Part shown: positions 5,226 to 6,470 of the stretch, one piece after another
Numbering within the stretch: the first letter of the stretch is position 1
How the letters are laid out: every line of letters starts with the position of its first letter
Source of the DNA: CAZEJK01 sp964512045
GTDB taxonomy: Bacteria; Acidobacteriota; Thermoanaerobaculia; Thermoanaerobaculales; Sulfomarinibacteraceae
Reading direction: 5' to 3'
Assembly: GCA_964512045.1 (NCBI GenBank)
Contig: CAZEJK010000286.1
Coordinates: forward strand, 1-6,470
Length of the DNA stretch: 6,470 nucleotides
Position numbers and translations under genes: made by a program
The notes under the pieces: generated by a model
Databases searched by the model: none
What the model was told of the DNA's origin: nothing
The model's input: only the letters and a program-made list of their open reading frames with translations

Positions 5226-6461
5226 ATGCGAACAGTCTACGCGGACAACAACGCCACCACCCAGGTCGCCCCGGAGGTGATCGAGGCGATCGTGCCGTAC
5301 CTCACCGAGAACTACTTCAACCCCAGCTCCATGTACGAGCAGGCGCGCCCCGCTGCGGACGCGGTGGCTGCGGCTCGGCGGTCGGTGGCGAAGCTGTTCG
5401 GGGGCGTGGCGCCGGACCAGATCCTGTTCACCGGCTGCGCCACCGAGAGCAACAACGGCGCCATCGTCGGTACCGCCAGAGCCAACCCTGAGCGGCGGCA
5501 CATCCTGACCACCGCGGTCGAGCACCCGGCGGTGCTCGAGGTGTGTCAGGCAATGGCGCGCGACGGCTGGGATGTCGAGTTCCTGCCGGTGAACCGAGAT
5601 GGGCAGCTCGACCTGGCCACGTACATCCGGGCGTTGCGTCCGGACACGCTGCTGGTGTCGATCATGCACGCCAACAACGAGAGCGGCGTGGTCTTCCCCG
5701 TGGCCGAGCTGGCCCGCCTGGCAAAGGAGACCGATCCCGGGATCGTCTTCCATACCGATGCGACCCAGACTGCTGGCAAGCTGCCCGTCGATCTGAAGCG
5801 CGACTTCCAGCACGTGGACCTGCTGTCGTTCTCCGGGCACAAGATGCATGCGCCAAAGGGAGTCGGCGCCCTGTTCGTGCGCCGCGGCGCGCGCTGGCGT
5901 CCGTTCATGCTCGGCGGCCACCAGGAGTCGGGCCGTCGTGCCGGCACCGAGAACGTCGCGCTGATCGTCGGCCTCGGGAAGGCGTGTGAGCTGGCCGAGG
6001 CCGACCACGGAGCAGAGGAGGAGCGGATCCGCCGGCTGCGCGACCGGCTCGAGGCGGCGTTGATGGAGCGCGTGCCGTGCATCGAGATCAACGGCCAGGG
6101 AGCCGAACGCCTCCCGAACACGCTCAACGTGGCCTGCCACTTCATCGAGGGCGAGGGGATCCTCTACCAGCTGTCGGATGCCGGAGTCTGCGCCTCCTCC
6201 GGCTCCGCGTGCACCTCGGGCTCGCTGGAGCCGTCGCACGTGCTGCGAGCGATGGGGGTCCCGTTCACCGCTGTGCACGGCTCCGTGCGGTTCAGCCTCA
6301 GCCGCTACACCACCGACGAGGACATCGACCGGATCATCGAGGTCTTTCCATCGATCGTCGAGCGCCTGCGGCGGATCTCGCCGTACTGGGACTCCGAGCA
6401 CAACGTGCCCCGCCCCGAGGCGGAGCCGATGCTTCAGGAGACCTCCGCGCCGGCGGTGTAG
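5226..6461 (+). CDS. nifS: Cysteine desulfurase NifS
   Basis: This PLP enzyme takes sulfur from L-cysteine, releases alanine and carries the persulfide to the NifU scaffold. The 411-residue product is a full-length class V aminotransferase of the NifS/IscS group: YADNNATT at 5-12, FNPSS at 31-35, TGCATESNN at 69-77, H100 (EHPAV) that stacks on PLP, HANNESG at 148-154, D178 and Q181 (HTDATQ), and the PLP lysine K206 (SGHKMH). GGHQESGRRAGTEN is at 230-243. The persulfide cysteine is C329 in SSGSACTSGSLEPSHVL, the group I loop. RFSLSRYTTDED (355-366) and ISPYW (384-388) are typical of NifS paired with NifU. A tail of about 23 residues follows and has no recognised motif. The ATG is 10 nt after nifU, and no other start is needed. 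The gene ends 9 nt before the window edge, so further genes of the operon may follow. Confidence 0.96.
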   Translation: MRTVYADNNATTQVAPEVIEAIVPYLTENYFNPSSMYEQARPAADAVAAARRSVAKLFGGVAPDQILFTGCATESNNGAIVGTARANPERRHILTTAVEHPAVLEVCQAMARDGWDVEFLPVNRDGQLDLATYIRALRPDTLLVSIMHANNESGVVFPVAELARLAKETDPGIVFHTDATQTAGKLPVDLKRDFQHVDLLSFSGHKMHAPKGVGALFVRRGARWRPFMLGGHQESGRRAGTENVALIVGLGKACELAEADHGAEEERIRRLRDRLEAALMERVPCIEINGQGAERLPNTLNVACHFIEGEGILYQLSDAGVCASSGSACTSGSLEPSHVLRAMGVPFTAVHGSVRFSLSRYTTDEDIDRIIEVFPSIVERLRRISPYWDSEHNVPRPEAEPMLQETSAPAV

Positions 6462-6470
6462 CCGATAGCA

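Noticed and set aside
5154..6401. A 415-codon open frame on the - strand opposite nifS
   Set aside because: It mirrors nifS almost base for base, and its translation shows no domain. NifS has every active-site residue, so the antisense frame is a composition artefact.

Overview
The window is G+C-rich bacterial DNA (about two thirds G+C by eye) with five intact protein-coding genes, nearly fully packed. It shows no tRNA, rRNA, CRISPR array, insertion sequence or phage gene. A FAD-dependent MurB means the cell makes peptidoglycan. RNase E of the short form without an N-terminal extension, together with NIF-type Fe-S assembly genes and no nitrogenase genes in view, would fit a Myxococcota or other deltaproteobacteria-like lineage. 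That placement is inference from family resemblance; the window has no decisive taxonomic marker.

Layout. Bases 6-1097 (+) are murB, type I. It runs tail to tail, with a 19-nt gap, into an RNase E/G gene at 1117-3021 (-), whose C-terminal tail carries two arginine-rich blocks. A 143-nt divergent gap (3022-3164) separates the RNase E gene from an RNase HI gene at 3165-4073 (+). A 182-nt gap (4074-4255) holds a good sigma70-like promoter and a structured-looking leader. It leads into a two-gene operon, nifU (4256-5215) and nifS (5226-6461), with only 10 nt between the genes. Every other long open frame here is a shadow of these genes.

How the genes work together. NifS and NifU form a complete Fe-S cluster assembly pair: cysteine desulfurase plus three-domain scaffold. 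RNase E and RNase HI both act on RNA (decay and processing; removal of RNA-DNA hybrids) and share a divergent control region. MurB is a separate cell-wall gene.

Most interesting points. (1) The RNase HI protein is a tandem duplication. Its second RNase H-like domain keeps the fold signature and the substrate-binding handle but has lost all four catalytic acids. (2) The 12-mer ACTCANNTGAGG, a 10-bp palindrome plus one flanking base on each side, occurs in both the rnhA and nifU upstream regions. (3) In the nifU leader one 7-mer can pair either with an upstream copy or with the identical sequence at the nifU start codon, as an RNA switch would.
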